Assembly: GCA_902760865.1 (NCBI GenBank)
Contig: CACWID010000007.1
Location: 90,427-154,426 of the forward strand
Source: an uncultured Bacteroidales bacterium
GTDB lineage: Bacteria; Bacteroidota; Bacteroidia; Bacteroidales; Muribaculaceae
DNA length: 64,000 bases
Direction: 5' to 3'
Part shown: one piece after another, positions 56,704 through 64,000 of the stretch
Layout of the letters: each line of letters starts with the position of its first letter
Position numbering within the stretch: the first letter of the stretch is position 1
Notes under the pieces: model-generated
Told to the model about the DNA's origin: nothing
The model's database searches: none
Seen by the model: the letters and a program-made list of their open reading frames with translations, nothing else
Program-made: the position numbers and the translations under genes

Positions 56704-57582
56704 TAAAACATTAAGTACCTGCTCCTTGATCTGCTCCAGGTGATCCTTCATGCGCACCACCAGGTTCTGCAAGTCAGCCTGGTTGGCCTTAGAGCCCATA
56801 GTGTTCACCTCTCGCCCGATTTCCTGACTGATAAAGCCCAGTTTCTTGCCCTGTCCGGGTTCCTCGCTGTGCATAGTCTCGAGGAAATAGTTCAGGTGAT
56901 TCTGCAGCCGGATTTTTTCCTCAGTGATGTCAAGCTTCTCTATATAATAAATGAGTTCCTGTTCAAAGCGGTTCTTGTCGTAGTCCACCTCTTTGATTTT
57001 GGCCAGAGCGTCGAGGATGCGGCCCTTGATTTTCTGTATGCGGGGCTCCTCATATCGTGGCACCTCGTTGAGCAGCGCCTGGATGGCAGCGATCTTTTCC
57101 TCAAAGAAAGCCTCCAGGCGGGCACCCTCCTGTCGGCGGAACTCAATCAGCTGCTCAGTCGCTTGAGCGACAATATCTTTGACAACCTGCAGCTCTTCTT
57201 CGTCGGCCTCGTTCGATTTGGCTTCGGTTTTGAGGGCATCAGGCATTCGCAGCAGCGTGGCATACCAGTCCTCGGGCAGGGGCAGGCTGAGCTGAGACGC
57301 CATCTGCTCGATCTGCACCTTGTATTGTGCCAGCATCGGAATGTTGATGGTGCCTGTGGTTGCGCCCTCGATGGGTTCGCAATAGACAAACAGATCAATC
57401 TTGCCGCGCTTGAGCGCTTGTGAGACGCTGTTGCGCAGTTCCATTTCAATCTCACGGTGGTTCTGAGGCGTGCGTACCCCAAAATCCAGTTGTTTGCTGT
57501 TCAGTGATTTGACTTCGGCGGTGATTTTCTTGTTGTTATACACCTTCACGGCCTTGCCAAATCCGGTCATCGATAGTATCAT
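56701..57582 (-). CDS. YicC family endoribonuclease-like protein
   Basis: A 293-residue YicC family protein; E. coli YicC has been reported to act as an endoribonuclease. The N-terminal YicC domain starts MTGFGKAVKVYNNKKITAEV and has SLNSKQLDFGVRTP; the C-terminal DUF1732 part ends KKLGFISQEIGREVNTMGSK followed by ANQADLQNLVVRMKDHLEQI. Length is normal. It heads the yicC-gmk-nadD-DUF5063 unit with a promoter at 57610-57617. Its own function in Bacteroidetes is not established. Confidence 0.93.
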   Translation of the reverse strand: MILSMTGFGKAVKVYNNKKITAEVKSLNSKQLDFGVRTPQNHREIEMELRNSVSQALKRGKIDLFVYCEPIEGATTGTINIPMLAQYKVQIEQMASQLSLPLPEDWYATLLRMPDALKTEAKSNEADEEELQVVKDIVAQATEQLIEFRRQEGARLEAFFEEKIAAIQALLNEVPRYEEPRIQKIKGRILDALAKIKEVDYDKNRFEQELIYYIEKLDITEEKIRLQNHLNYFLETMHSEEPGQGKKLGFISQEIGREVNTMGSKANQADLQNLVVRMKDHLEQIKEQVLNVL

Positions 57583-57609
57583 AGTGTCAATCAGATTATG
57601 CTAATCCCG

Positions 57610-57617
57610 CAAAATTA
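57610..57617 (-). promoter_or_regulatory. -7 box of the yicC operon
   Basis: The minus strand reads TAATTTTG followed by CGGG, preceded by a run of T. Confidence 0.65.
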
Positions 57618-57812
57618 CAAAAAAAAATGATAGCACCCATTACCAAGAAGAAATTTCGCAGGGCAAAGACATCAAATAAATCCACCGAAGGAACTTCAGT
57701 TCACCCGATAAATAAGGAGTAGCAAGGAAACAGCAAACCGGATTTTACAAGAATGGGAACCATAAAAACAAAACCGCAAACAGCTAAAATTCAACTGTTT
57801 ACGGCCTGCTTT

Positions 57813-57830
57813 GTGGAGCATAGCGGACTC
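57813..57830. other. Possible att-site core resembling a tRNA 3' end
   Basis: GTGGAGCATAGCGGACTC; its complement, GAGTCCGCTATGCTCCAC, looks like the T-stem and acceptor 3' half of a tRNA. It follows a hairpin CCGCAAACAG / CTGTTTACGG (57771-57804). No second copy was found in the window. Confidence 0.3.
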
Positions 57831-57877
57831 CATCCATGGATAGGATATGTCATAATAAATTCATCATAAATCACTGA

Positions 57878-57910
57878 ATGTCTGATAGATAATTCAAACC
57901 AATCAGACAT
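57878..57910. repeat. Inverted repeat upstream of the integrase
   Basis: ATGTCTGAT at 57878-57886 and ATCAGACAT at 57902-57910, a perfect 9-bp inverted repeat with a 15-bp loop; a possible operator or recombinase arm site. Confidence 0.5.
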
Positions 57911-57946
57911 AGCCTGACAATGTATTGACATTATTTTACCATTTTT

Positions 57947-57968
57947 ATGACAACAGAATGACAACGGA
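57947..57968. repeat. Two tandem 11-bp repeats before the integrase promoter
   Basis: ATGACAACAGA followed directly by ATGACAACGGA, ending 14 bp upstream of the -7 box at 57983. Probably a protein-binding site for the integrase, excisionase or a repressor; inference. Confidence 0.55.
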
Positions 57969-57982
57969 ATAAATTTCTTTTG

Positions 57983-57990
57983 TATCTTTG
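57983..57990 (+). promoter_or_regulatory. -7 box of the integrase gene
   Basis: TATCTTTG followed by CAG. It excludes the upstream alternative start codon at 57988 and supports the ATG at 58012. Confidence 0.7.
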
Positions 57991-58011
57991 CAGAACAAAA
58001 TTACAATAAAA

Positions 58012-59370
58012 ATGGCAGGCATACAAATATCAATCAGCAAAGGTGGTGGAGCAGAAGCAGAAGTGCGCTTCCGCTTTAGCGCGACGCAGACCATAAAGCC
58101 CTTTTTCTCAACTGGCATCCATATCATTAGGGAATACTGGTCACCCAAGACGCAAAAACTGAGCACGTCAATCAAACAGGTGCCCGATGATGATCAGCGT
58201 GAGCGGAACGCGAAAATCAACAAAAGAATAACCAACCTTAAAGCCCACCTGCTCGAAGCCTATACCGCGCAGGGCGGTCTCAATGGAAGGAGTTCAGAGG
58301 AACTGAAATTATGGCTCTTGGAGGAAACGAACAATTTCCTTCATCCTAAAAAATCAGAACTGAAAAAGAAGAAAAACAAGACACTCATGCAAATTGTGCA
58401 TGAATTCTGCTTGGATGGCAAGGAAGGAAGATTGCTGAATGATAACGGAGAACGCCTCAAGCCGAGTTCCGTCCGTGTCTATGCCCAGGTTGAGGGCTGG
58501 CTCAAGAAGTTTTGCAAACATTCTTCCGTGGCCGATTATGAAACTGATGAGCTTAATGAGCGTTGGTATGCCGCGTTTGTGAAATTCCTGTACGACCAGG
58601 GATTGCGTAAAAATAGCGTAGGAAAGCATATCAAGAGCCTGAAGACTGTTCTGCGCAAACGAATCGACGATCCCGAGCAGGCGGCCAAGTGTGCCTTCAT
58701 TGTTCGTGGCAAGTGCAAGGTGCTGCACGAGCGAGTGAAGAATGTGTATCTGGACGAGAACAAGCTTCACGTGATGGCCAATGCCCGTTTAAACGGTTAC
58801 ATGGATCGTGTAAGGGACCAATTCTTGTTGTTGTGTTGGACCGGCCAACGTTATAGTGATTTGGGCCAACTTATCCCGGACAATATCGATACAACAGATG
58901 ACGGGAAGCACCGCTTTTTCAAAGTTAAACAAACGAAAACGGGTGCACTCGTCTATATTCCGGTATTGCCTGAAGTTGAGCCATTGCTGGAAAAATACAA
59001 GGATGGTTTCCCTGCTCCTATCAGTAATCAGAAGTTCAATAACTTCATCAAAGATGTCTGCAAGACTATCTCAGAAACGGATGATGGCCAAGATGCGGGT
59101 TTTGGTGAGACTGTGGAGTTGGAACGGACATTGAATGCCGAGAAGACTACGTTAAGCGAGAAATTCTATAATCTCGTGACTTCTCACAGCGGCCGCCGCA
59201 GTTTCGCTACTAATATGTTTGAACGCAACTGGCCGACACAAATCATCATGGGCATCACCGGCCATGAGACAGAGGAGGTGTTTAGGATTTATATCGAGAA
59301 AGATCCCGAGGAACTAAGAAAACACCAAATCGAGTCATTCTTCAAATTCTTTGACAATGGACAACAATAG
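58012..59370 (+). CDS. Tyrosine-type site-specific integrase
   Basis: A 452-residue recombinase. The N-terminal arm-binding region (1-110) and SAM-like core-binding domain (~120-220, TLMQIVHEFCLDGKEGRLLN) precede the catalytic domain. Catalytic residues are R280 in CWTGQRYSD, the beta-hairpin lysine in FKVKQTKTG, H392 and R395 in SHSGRRSF, H418 in ITGHETEEV and the nucleophile Y427 in FRIYIEKD. The set is complete, so the enzyme should be active. The type is that of Bacteroidetes conjugative and mobilisable islands. The start is fixed by the promoter immediately upstream. The next gene starts 24 bp after the stop. Confidence 0.94.
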   Translation: MAGIQISISKGGGAEAEVRFRFSATQTIKPFFSTGIHIIREYWSPKTQKLSTSIKQVPDDDQRERNAKINKRITNLKAHLLEAYTAQGGLNGRSSEELKLWLLEETNNFLHPKKSELKKKKNKTLMQIVHEFCLDGKEGRLLNDNGERLKPSSVRVYAQVEGWLKKFCKHSSVADYETDELNERWYAAFVKFLYDQGLRKNSVGKHIKSLKTVLRKRIDDPEQAAKCAFIVRGKCKVLHERVKNVYLDENKLHVMANARLNGYMDRVRDQFLLLCWTGQRYSDLGQLIPDNIDTTDDGKHRFFKVKQTKTGALVYIPVLPEVEPLLEKYKDGFPAPISNQKFNNFIKDVCKTISETDDGQDAGFGETVELERTLNAEKTTLSEKFYNLVTSHSGRRSFATNMFERNWPTQIIMGITGHETEEVFRIYIEKDPEELRKHQIESFFKFFDNGQQ

Positions 59371-59394
59371 CATGACATAATACATCGAGAAACA

Positions 59395-60273
59395 ATGGCA
59401 AAAGAAGAACCCAATAAGAGAAAACTCACCGAGGAGGAAATCAATGATCGTTTGGAGACTTACGTTAATTACGCTTATGTGAAAGTCACGCCACATGTCA
59501 CTACTAGTGAAAGAGGCATAGAATTGAAAATAGAGGAGTTTGGCAGGCCGTTTGGCGGGGATGAGGACGAGCTTAAGCGCCTTAGCTACGCCACTGCAGG
59601 GTTTAACCCTGTGATGATGCAAATGTTGATTGACCTATTGCAGCAGATCAACCAAGAAACGATGCAGAATGCATTCGATTATGTGCTCAAATGCATCAAG
59701 CTCTCTCCAAACTATCATGGTGATATTCCTCTGATATATTATCTTGAGAAGCCCATTTCCAGTGGCCAGGCGATCGTCAATTCGTCGCCTATTTATCAAT
59801 TTGCTGTCAAAGAACTGTCACACCGACTGGAACAGCTGGGCATTCCCCACGCTATTGACATAAGTGTGTCGCCGTCTGAAAAGAACGACAGACAACCCGA
59901 GATCCAACCCGAGAGCCAGCCCGAGAGCCAGTTTGAGAGCCAGCCCGAGAGTCAGAAAACGTTCACGTTTTCCAAAAAGGAGAGGGTAAAGAAGATCCAT
60001 GCCTACCTGGTCGAGACTGGCGTCATTAAGCCATGTGACTATGAGGATTTCTTCGTTTGGGTCAAGAATGGCCATTTTCCCACGGACATAATTCAGGCAA
60101 AAAATAAAGTAAAGTTCTACTATGCCCTAGAACAAATCTCATCACTTATCATTGATGAGGTCAAGAACTGGAAAAAGTCAGTCTTGACAGATGGCCAATG
60201 GAACACGCTGAGTTCTTCTAAGTCCTCCAATCAGTCCCATATTGCGAAACAATGGCTGCGTAAATTCCCCTGA
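59395..60273 (+). CDS. Hypothetical element-encoded protein with PESQ repeat linker
   Basis: A 292-residue soluble protein, not recognised. An N-terminal helical domain (~10-160) is joined to a C-terminal domain (~200-292, KKERVKKIHAYLVETGVIKP) by a low-complexity linker at ~167-187 made of four-residue units (PESQ, encoded by 12-bp DNA repeats at 59896-59958). The C-terminal basic helices might bind nucleic acid. Located between integrase and excisionase-like genes, it may be an accessory recombination or regulation factor; this is only positional inference. Lower GC than its neighbours on the core chromosome. Confidence 0.75.
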   Translation: MAKEEPNKRKLTEEEINDRLETYVNYAYVKVTPHVTTSERGIELKIEEFGRPFGGDEDELKRLSYATAGFNPVMMQMLIDLLQQINQETMQNAFDYVLKCIKLSPNYHGDIPLIYYLEKPISSGQAIVNSSPIYQFAVKELSHRLEQLGIPHAIDISVSPSEKNDRQPEIQPESQPESQFESQPESQKTFTFSKKERVKKIHAYLVETGVIKPCDYEDFFVWVKNGHFPTDIIQAKNKVKFYYALEQISSLIIDEVKNWKKSVLTDGQWNTLSSSKSSNQSHIAKQWLRKFP

Positions 60274-60340
60274 AAATGTATGGGAATTATGCATAAGTTA
60301 TATTTCTTATAAAAATATTTTTCTTTACTTATATAGCTAA

Positions 60341-60373
60341 GTCCTGTAATCCAAGTGATTACGGGGCTTTTCT
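60341..60373 (+). terminator. Terminator after the PESQ-repeat gene
   Basis: CCTGTAATC / GATTACGGG stem (60343-60351 with 60357-60365) followed by GCTTTTCTTG. Confidence 0.7.
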
Positions 60374-60487
60374 TGATTGGCTTCATTGTCCGTTTTTCTT
60401 ATAAAATCATTCGTTTTGATTATACATTTGGGTGTGAACTTTGCAATGCCGATGACAACGGAGTCAAGGCATTAAATTTTAAACATT

Positions 60488-60784
60488 ATGAAAGCGACAA
60501 ATCTAATCTTGCTTACGGAGGACGATTACAATCAGTTGGCAGAAACGATTGCTAATCGCGTCATCCAACAATTGCAAGGAAAAACACACAATGTTGAACA
60601 ACCCAAGTCTGATGACGGCTTTGTCTTTCAGGAAGAAGCTGCTAAATTACTCAAGGTAAGCCTGCGCACGCTTATCCGATGGGACAAGAGTGGCTATCTG
60701 CCCAAACGCCATGTTGGGCGTCGCGTGGCCTATCGTCGTGAAGACATCAATCGCCTGGCAGGAGCAGGCCAATGCCATGATTAG
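60488..60784 (+). CDS. Helix-turn-helix (excisionase/MerR-like) DNA-binding protein
   Basis: A 98-residue protein. Residues ~44-92 form a winged HTH of the excisionase type: FQEEAAKLLKVSLRTLIRWD, then SGYLPKRHVGRRVAYRREDI. The first ~40 residues are a helical segment (LAETIANRVIQQLQ). Such proteins commonly control excision and replication genes of Bacteroidetes islands. It lies 89 bp before the RepA-like gene. The AT-rich spacer upstream (60374-60487) should carry its promoter; the best candidate, GAACTTTGC near 60438, deviates from consensus at one base. Confidence 0.88.
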   Translation: MKATNLILLTEDDYNQLAETIANRVIQQLQGKTHNVEQPKSDDGFVFQEEAAKLLKVSLRTLIRWDKSGYLPKRHVGRRVAYRREDINRLAGAGQCHD

Positions 60785-60873
60785 CGAATTGATGATACCT
60801 CTCTGCTTTTTGACATTGCGGAGAAGTGTCCTCATATGCGTACTTTGCAGAATAATCTTAATATTCTTGTACC

Positions 60874-62088
60874 ATGAATGATTTTTCTGAAAACTCACCC
60901 ACGGGCAATGTCATTGACCCGATGAGTGCGGCGATGTTAGCCGCTAAAAACGGAAAAGACCGTCCAACGGCTGACCAGTATGCCGCTAATGGCCAGCTCG
61001 TGCCCGAATCGCTGCGCATGCTGCATGACGTTATCACTGCCGCAACGGCCTATGAAAGTGAGGCAGACCAGATTGACCCCGGCGCTGTAAAGGACATCCT
61101 TGATGCTGGGCGCATCACGCCCGAGGAAGTGGACAACGATGACTGCGACGAGGTGCCCATCCTGTATGCCGGCAGTAAAGAATCGCCCATGATGACTCTG
61201 CAAAACTTCTCGGTCATCATCGGTGTGCCGGGTACACGCAAGACTTTCGGCTGCCTGCTGCTGGTGGCCGAATACTTGAGTGCATGCACCCGCCCACGTT
61301 CCAACTATTTCATCCGTGCCGATGCCGAGCCAGGTCGTGTGTTGTGGATTGACACGGAGCAGGGTAGAGGCAGGGCACGACGCATCAAGCGTCGCATGAG
61401 GCGTATTCTTGACTCTGATGCTGCTTTGCTTGAAGTCTTCGACCTGCGCGAAATAGACCCGCCCAAGCGCCTGATGGCGTGTGCACTGGCTATCGAGCAG
61501 TATCGTCCGTCTCTCGTGGTCATCGATGGCATCGCCGACTTGTGCAATGATCCCAACCACATTGTTGAGGGTGCCATCATCCAGCAGTTTGTGATGAAGT
61601 TCTCTTCACACTACAACTGCCACATCCTCACTGTCATCCACGCCAATCTGAACGACGTGATGAGCGGGGGAAAGGTGCTGCGTCCGCGTGGTCATGCGGG
61701 CTCTAACCTGTACCGCAAAACCGAAACGGCCATGGTCTTCAATGCCGATGGCGAGATAACGAAAGTCTCCTTCGAGAAGGCCCGCGGTAAGCGCCCTGAG
61801 GACTTTTGTTTCAAAGTGAACGACCATGGCTTGCCTGAGGTGGTGGGCGCGCCACAGCAGGACGATGGCCCCTCGATGCGCCAGCAAATACGTTATGATG
61901 CAATCGCTAACTACTGCCGCAAGTTTCCCAATGGTTGCCGCTATGCCGACTTGATAAAGGAGGTTAAACGAGCGTTCGACAAGAGCGATCGCACTGCCAA
62001 GGAAGACATCAAACAGACCATGGAAGCTGGCCTGATTGTCAAGCGCGACAATGGTCTGTATTATGCAACCGATGGTGAAGCCACGTAG
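60874..62088 (+). CDS. RepA-like AAA/RecA-fold ATPase
   Basis: A 404-residue protein with an N-terminal helical region (1-95) and a RecA-like ATPase core. Walker A is GVPGTRKT at 117-124 (Arg where Gly/Ser is usual); VLWIDTEQGRGRARRIKRRM follows, and Walker B is PSLVVIDGIADL at 212-223. The C-terminal ~70 residues look like a winged helix (ANYCRKFPNGCRYADLIKEV). This is the AAA_25/RepA helicase-like type found with primases in mobilisable islands and plasmids, so it probably supports replication of the excised circle. The primase gene follows 140 bp later, across a hairpin-rich spacer. Confidence 0.85.
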   Translation: MNDFSENSPTGNVIDPMSAAMLAAKNGKDRPTADQYAANGQLVPESLRMLHDVITAATAYESEADQIDPGAVKDILDAGRITPEEVDNDDCDEVPILYAGSKESPMMTLQNFSVIIGVPGTRKTFGCLLLVAEYLSACTRPRSNYFIRADAEPGRVLWIDTEQGRGRARRIKRRMRRILDSDAALLEVFDLREIDPPKRLMACALAIEQYRPSLVVIDGIADLCNDPNHIVEGAIIQQFVMKFSSHYNCHILTVIHANLNDVMSGGKVLRPRGHAGSNLYRKTETAMVFNADGEITKVSFEKARGKRPEDFCFKVNDHGLPEVVGAPQQDDGPSMRQQIRYDAIANYCRKFPNGCRYADLIKEVKRAFDKSDRTAKEDIKQTMEAGLIVKRDNGLYYATDGEAT

Positions 62089-62092
62089 GTGA

Positions 62093-62228
62093 GGTGCAAT
62101 TTATATCACCCCCTATAAAGGGGGTGTAATATATAAACTGCACCACCCCACGACACCGGAGCGATTGCACAAGTAGTGAAGTAATCATAATTACCGTTGC
62201 ACCAACAACTCTAAAATAACAGAAACCA
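62093..62228. other. Hairpin- and repeat-rich spacer, candidate replication origin
   Basis: Nested inverted repeats: outer GGTGCA (62093-62098) / TGCACC (62139-62144), inner CACCCCCT / AGGGGGTG. Downstream are further TTGCAC-type motifs (GATTGCACAAGTAG and CCGTTGCACCAAC), and GTTGCACCAGTAGTGCAAT recurs inside the primase gene near 62588. Its position between replication genes suggests an origin or a regulatory site. Confidence 0.45.
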
Positions 62229-63272
62229 ATGAAACGCACTTTTTCTTCTCACACTGCCAGCGATTATGACTGGAACGACATCCTGCGTCAGGTGGACGTG
62301 ATGCAGGTTGGTGGCCTGGATGACCACGAGACATGGTACCGGGCCTGCTTGTCGCTGCGTGCAGCAGCCATCGAGTCACCAGCCGATGAGGAAACCTTGC
62401 GGGAGCTGTGGCTCTCGTTGAGCCGTAATAGTGGCGGCTATAAGGGCGACCGTGACGTGATGACGCAATGGCGCAGCTGCCGCACACCGTCACGAATCTC
62501 CCTAGGCACCATCATTGCCCATCTGCGGGCGAATGGTGTGACGATGACACGAGGTCACCACTCGCTTCCCTATATTCCACGTCGTGTTGCACCAGTAGTG
62601 CAATCACGACCGGAGCCGATCTACTACGAAGAGAGATGGGAGGATTACCAACGCACGACTCGGCCTAATGTGATTGAAATGTCCAACCTGTACAGATTTC
62701 TCAAGAGCCTTTATCCTGGCACTCATGAAGCGTTCAAGCGCTACGAAGTGGGGTATGACGGCCGCCGCACGATGTTCCGCTACCTGGACGTCAACCATCG
62801 TCTGCGCCAGATCAAGGCAATGGCTTACTGCAGCGACGGACACCGAGACAAATCGATATATCCGCTCATATATCGCAAACAGCCCCAAGATGGCCAGCGT
62901 GCCGAATTGGTTTACTTTGGGGAGCACCTGCTTGCGCGGCATCCCGACTTTCCTGTAGCCGTCGTAGAGAGTGAGAAAACAGCCATCATCGCCTCGATGG
63001 TGATTCACGGCGTGATTTGGTTGGCAACAGGCTCAAAAAGCAACCTCAATGCACTGAGTGAGCGCAGCGTGCTGAATGGCCGTGATGTAACACTCTATCC
63101 TGATGCCGACGCCATTGACGATTGGCGGAAAATCGCCCAGCAGCACCACTGGCACGATGCCTCTCTGCTCATCCCCGATTACGAGTCTCTGCTTACTGCC
63201 ATCGCTCGGACTGCCGACATTGCCGACTACTTCGTCAGCAAGTCAGAGTCAACCCGCAATTCCTCCCATTAA
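62229..63272 (+). CDS. Primase-like protein (PriCT-like and TOPRIM-like domains, DUF6371 type)
   Basis: A 347-residue protein. Residues ~12-105 resemble a primase C-terminal (PriCT-2) helical domain: DDHETWYRACLSLRAAA, then GDRDVMTQWRSC and SLGTIIAHLRANGV. Residues ~145-340 match a DUF6371/TOPRIM-like fold: VAVVESEKTAIIASM with E247 and E249, WLATGSKSNLNAL, and the acidic LYPDADAIDDW. No archaeo-eukaryotic or DnaG catalytic primase core or CHC2 zinc finger is obvious, so it may act with the RepA-like ATPase rather than alone. It is the last recognisable gene of the element. Confidence 0.78.
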   Translation: MKRTFSSHTASDYDWNDILRQVDVMQVGGLDDHETWYRACLSLRAAAIESPADEETLRELWLSLSRNSGGYKGDRDVMTQWRSCRTPSRISLGTIIAHLRANGVTMTRGHHSLPYIPRRVAPVVQSRPEPIYYEERWEDYQRTTRPNVIEMSNLYRFLKSLYPGTHEAFKRYEVGYDGRRTMFRYLDVNHRLRQIKAMAYCSDGHRDKSIYPLIYRKQPQDGQRAELVYFGEHLLARHPDFPVAVVESEKTAIIASMVIHGVIWLATGSKSNLNALSERSVLNGRDVTLYPDADAIDDWRKIAQQHHWHDASLLIPDYESLLTAIARTADIADYFVSKSESTRNSSH

Positions 63273-63385
63273 TGCTTAATGAGGTGCGCTCTTCTCGTGC
63301 TGTCATTCGCATTTCAACGATGAAGTTCTTGCATAAATCCAAAATAACACCCATTTGGGTATTGGCGTTTAGTGTAATATTCAAG

Positions 63386-63393
63386 TATTTTTG
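63386..63393 (+). promoter_or_regulatory. -7 box of the ECF sigma factor gene
   Basis: TATTTTTG followed by CAACG; leader about 85 nt containing ACTCCGTTTGGGG, a block I have seen before ECF sigma genes of Bacteroidales. Confidence 0.5.
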
Positions 63394-63478
63394 CAACGTC
63401 AAAACTGATAGCGAAAAAAATGAGAAAAAAACTCCGTTTGGGGTTTAAAAAATCGGTTTCTGTGTGTATATAGAATGT

Positions 63479-63973
63479 ATGACAGACAGAGAAAGACATA
63501 TCGAACGGCTGTTCAGGCAGCATTACAGCGCGATGCATCGGCTGGCTTACCTGCTGTTGCACGACGATGACGACAGCAAGGACGTTGTGCACGACGTCTT
63601 TGCCAAGTTGCTTGTGGAACAAACGGAACTGCGTGAATCGACCGCCCTGCCTTATCTGTTGTCATGCGTGCGCAACCAGTGCCTGAACGTGATGCGTGAC
63701 CGCAAGTTGCATGCCCAGCTGCAGCATTACCTCATTCCCGACACGGTAGCGGAACAGACTTCGCCCGAGGACCTTGAGCGCGAAATTGAAGTGCTTAGCA
63801 AGGGCATCGATGCTCTGGTGCCGCCTGTGTGCCGGGAGGTGATACGCCTGCATTTTCATGAGGGTGTAGCCTTGACCGAGGTCGCTCGTCGTCTGGGCGT
63901 AAGCCATACCACCATCTACAAGCACCTGCACAGCGCACTCCGTCAATTACGTCAAACGCTTAAAGACTATTGA
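63479..63973 (+). CDS. ECF subfamily RNA polymerase sigma factor
   Basis: A 164-residue sigma-70 family protein. Region 2 (~7-75) binds core polymerase and the -10 region (LFRQHYSAMHRLAYLLLHDD, KDVVHDVFAKLL), and region 4 (~105-160) has the HTH LTEVARRLGVSHTTIYKHLH. Region 1.1 and 3 are absent, as in ECF sigmas. The start at 63479 follows the usual MTDRE-type N-terminus; the frame is open five codons further. The next gene starts 4 bp later. In Bacteroidales this pair is usually sigma and FecR-type anti-sigma controlling a SusCD-type uptake system, which would lie outside the window. Confidence 0.92.
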   Translation: MTDRERHIERLFRQHYSAMHRLAYLLLHDDDDSKDVVHDVFAKLLVEQTELRESTALPYLLSCVRNQCLNVMRDRKLHAQLQHYLIPDTVAEQTSPEDLEREIEVLSKGIDALVPPVCREVIRLHFHEGVALTEVARRLGVSHTTIYKHLHSALRQLRQTLKDY

Positions 63974-63976
63974 GCA

Positions 63977-64000
63977 ATGAACAAGACCGATTTACTATTC
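63977..64000 (+). CDS. Start of the next gene, probable FecR-type anti-sigma factor (partial)
   Basis: An ATG 4 bp after the sigma factor stop opens a frame that runs off the window end (first residues MNKTDLLF). Identity as an anti-sigma factor is inferred from position only. Confidence 0.4.

Larger units (their letters stand above)
57640..63300 (+). mobile_element. Compact integrative element (approximate bounds)
   Basis: Contains, in order, a tyrosine integrase, an unknown protein, an excisionase-like HTH protein, a RepA-like ATPase and a primase/TOPRIM protein, all on the plus strand, with gene-free, hairpin-rich DNA before the integrase. This is the core layout of Bacteroidetes mobilisable islands, but no relaxase or mobilisation gene is seen. 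Ends were not proven: a tRNA-3'-end-like sequence at 57813-57830 may belong to the left junction, and the right end is placed before the sigma-factor promoter at 63386. Confidence 0.6.

Overview
The window reads as chromosomal DNA of a Bacteroidales bacterium, most likely Muribaculaceae or Prevotellaceae. The grounds are: promoters of the Bacteroidetes type (TAnnTTTG -7 box) in front of many genes, no clear Shine-Dalgarno sites, secreted proteins with type-IX-secretion-like C-terminal tails, Omp28 and DUF6029 proteins, dockerin-like tails, the gene orders sppA-lpxK-PNP-thiL and yicC-gmk-nadD-DUF5063, and an ECF sigma factor followed by the start of a probable anti-sigma gene. GC content is moderate to high, so many long open frames antisense to real genes are spurious.

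Layout. 1-8.5 kb: mostly minus-strand housekeeping genes (DedA, U32/RlhA-like, nitrilase, acyltransferase, THUMP-like methyltransferase, TPR lipoprotein) around a tandem pair of tRNA-Glu(CTC) genes. 8.7-10.7 kb: two paralogous TonB-type genes, one with a MITE-like element in its leader. 10.9-21.8 kb: plus-strand genes for a coiled-coil secreted protein, tgt, lptG, and a run of exported proteins (TlpA-like, DUF6029, two Omp28-like thiol proteins, a dockerin protein). 21.8-27.7 kb: minus-strand PAP2, YgiQ, UvrB and a two-TM protein. 28-35 kb: a probable plus-strand operon of DUF2520, maf, four tandem paralogues of an exported family, and a FecBCD/BtuFCD-type importer. 35-37 kb: a four-repeat cohesin-like/dockerin protein whose signal peptide lies in another frame. 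37.5-42.5 kb: an RlpA/3D-like protein, GH20 hexosaminidase, S41 protease and dCMP deaminase. 42.7-57.6 kb: OmpA lipoprotein, a candidate small RNA, the thiL/PNP/lpxK/sppA operon, UmuC-like polymerase, ABC-F/Uup, M18 peptidase, and the DUF5063/nadD/gmk/yicC operon. 57.7-63.3 kb: a compact integrative element (tyrosine integrase, unknown protein, excisionase-like HTH, RepA-like ATPase, primase/TOPRIM protein). 63.4-64 kb: ECF sigma factor and the first codons of the next gene.

The most unusual content is repetitive DNA between the genes: (a) three copies of a ~200-bp MITE-like element with TAAYGTGAGTTCGAC ends; (b) three copies of a second family with GRGGCTGTGTCATAATT ends or a related AT-rich palindromic core; (c) at least seven arrays of 7-bp units and three of 9-bp units, each with its own consensus, in short spacers between genes and often overlapping a stop codon, one of them read as protein at the start of lptG; (d) several long perfect palindromes. 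No CRISPR array, rRNA or prophage structural gene was seen. All calls come from reading the sequence; no search was run.
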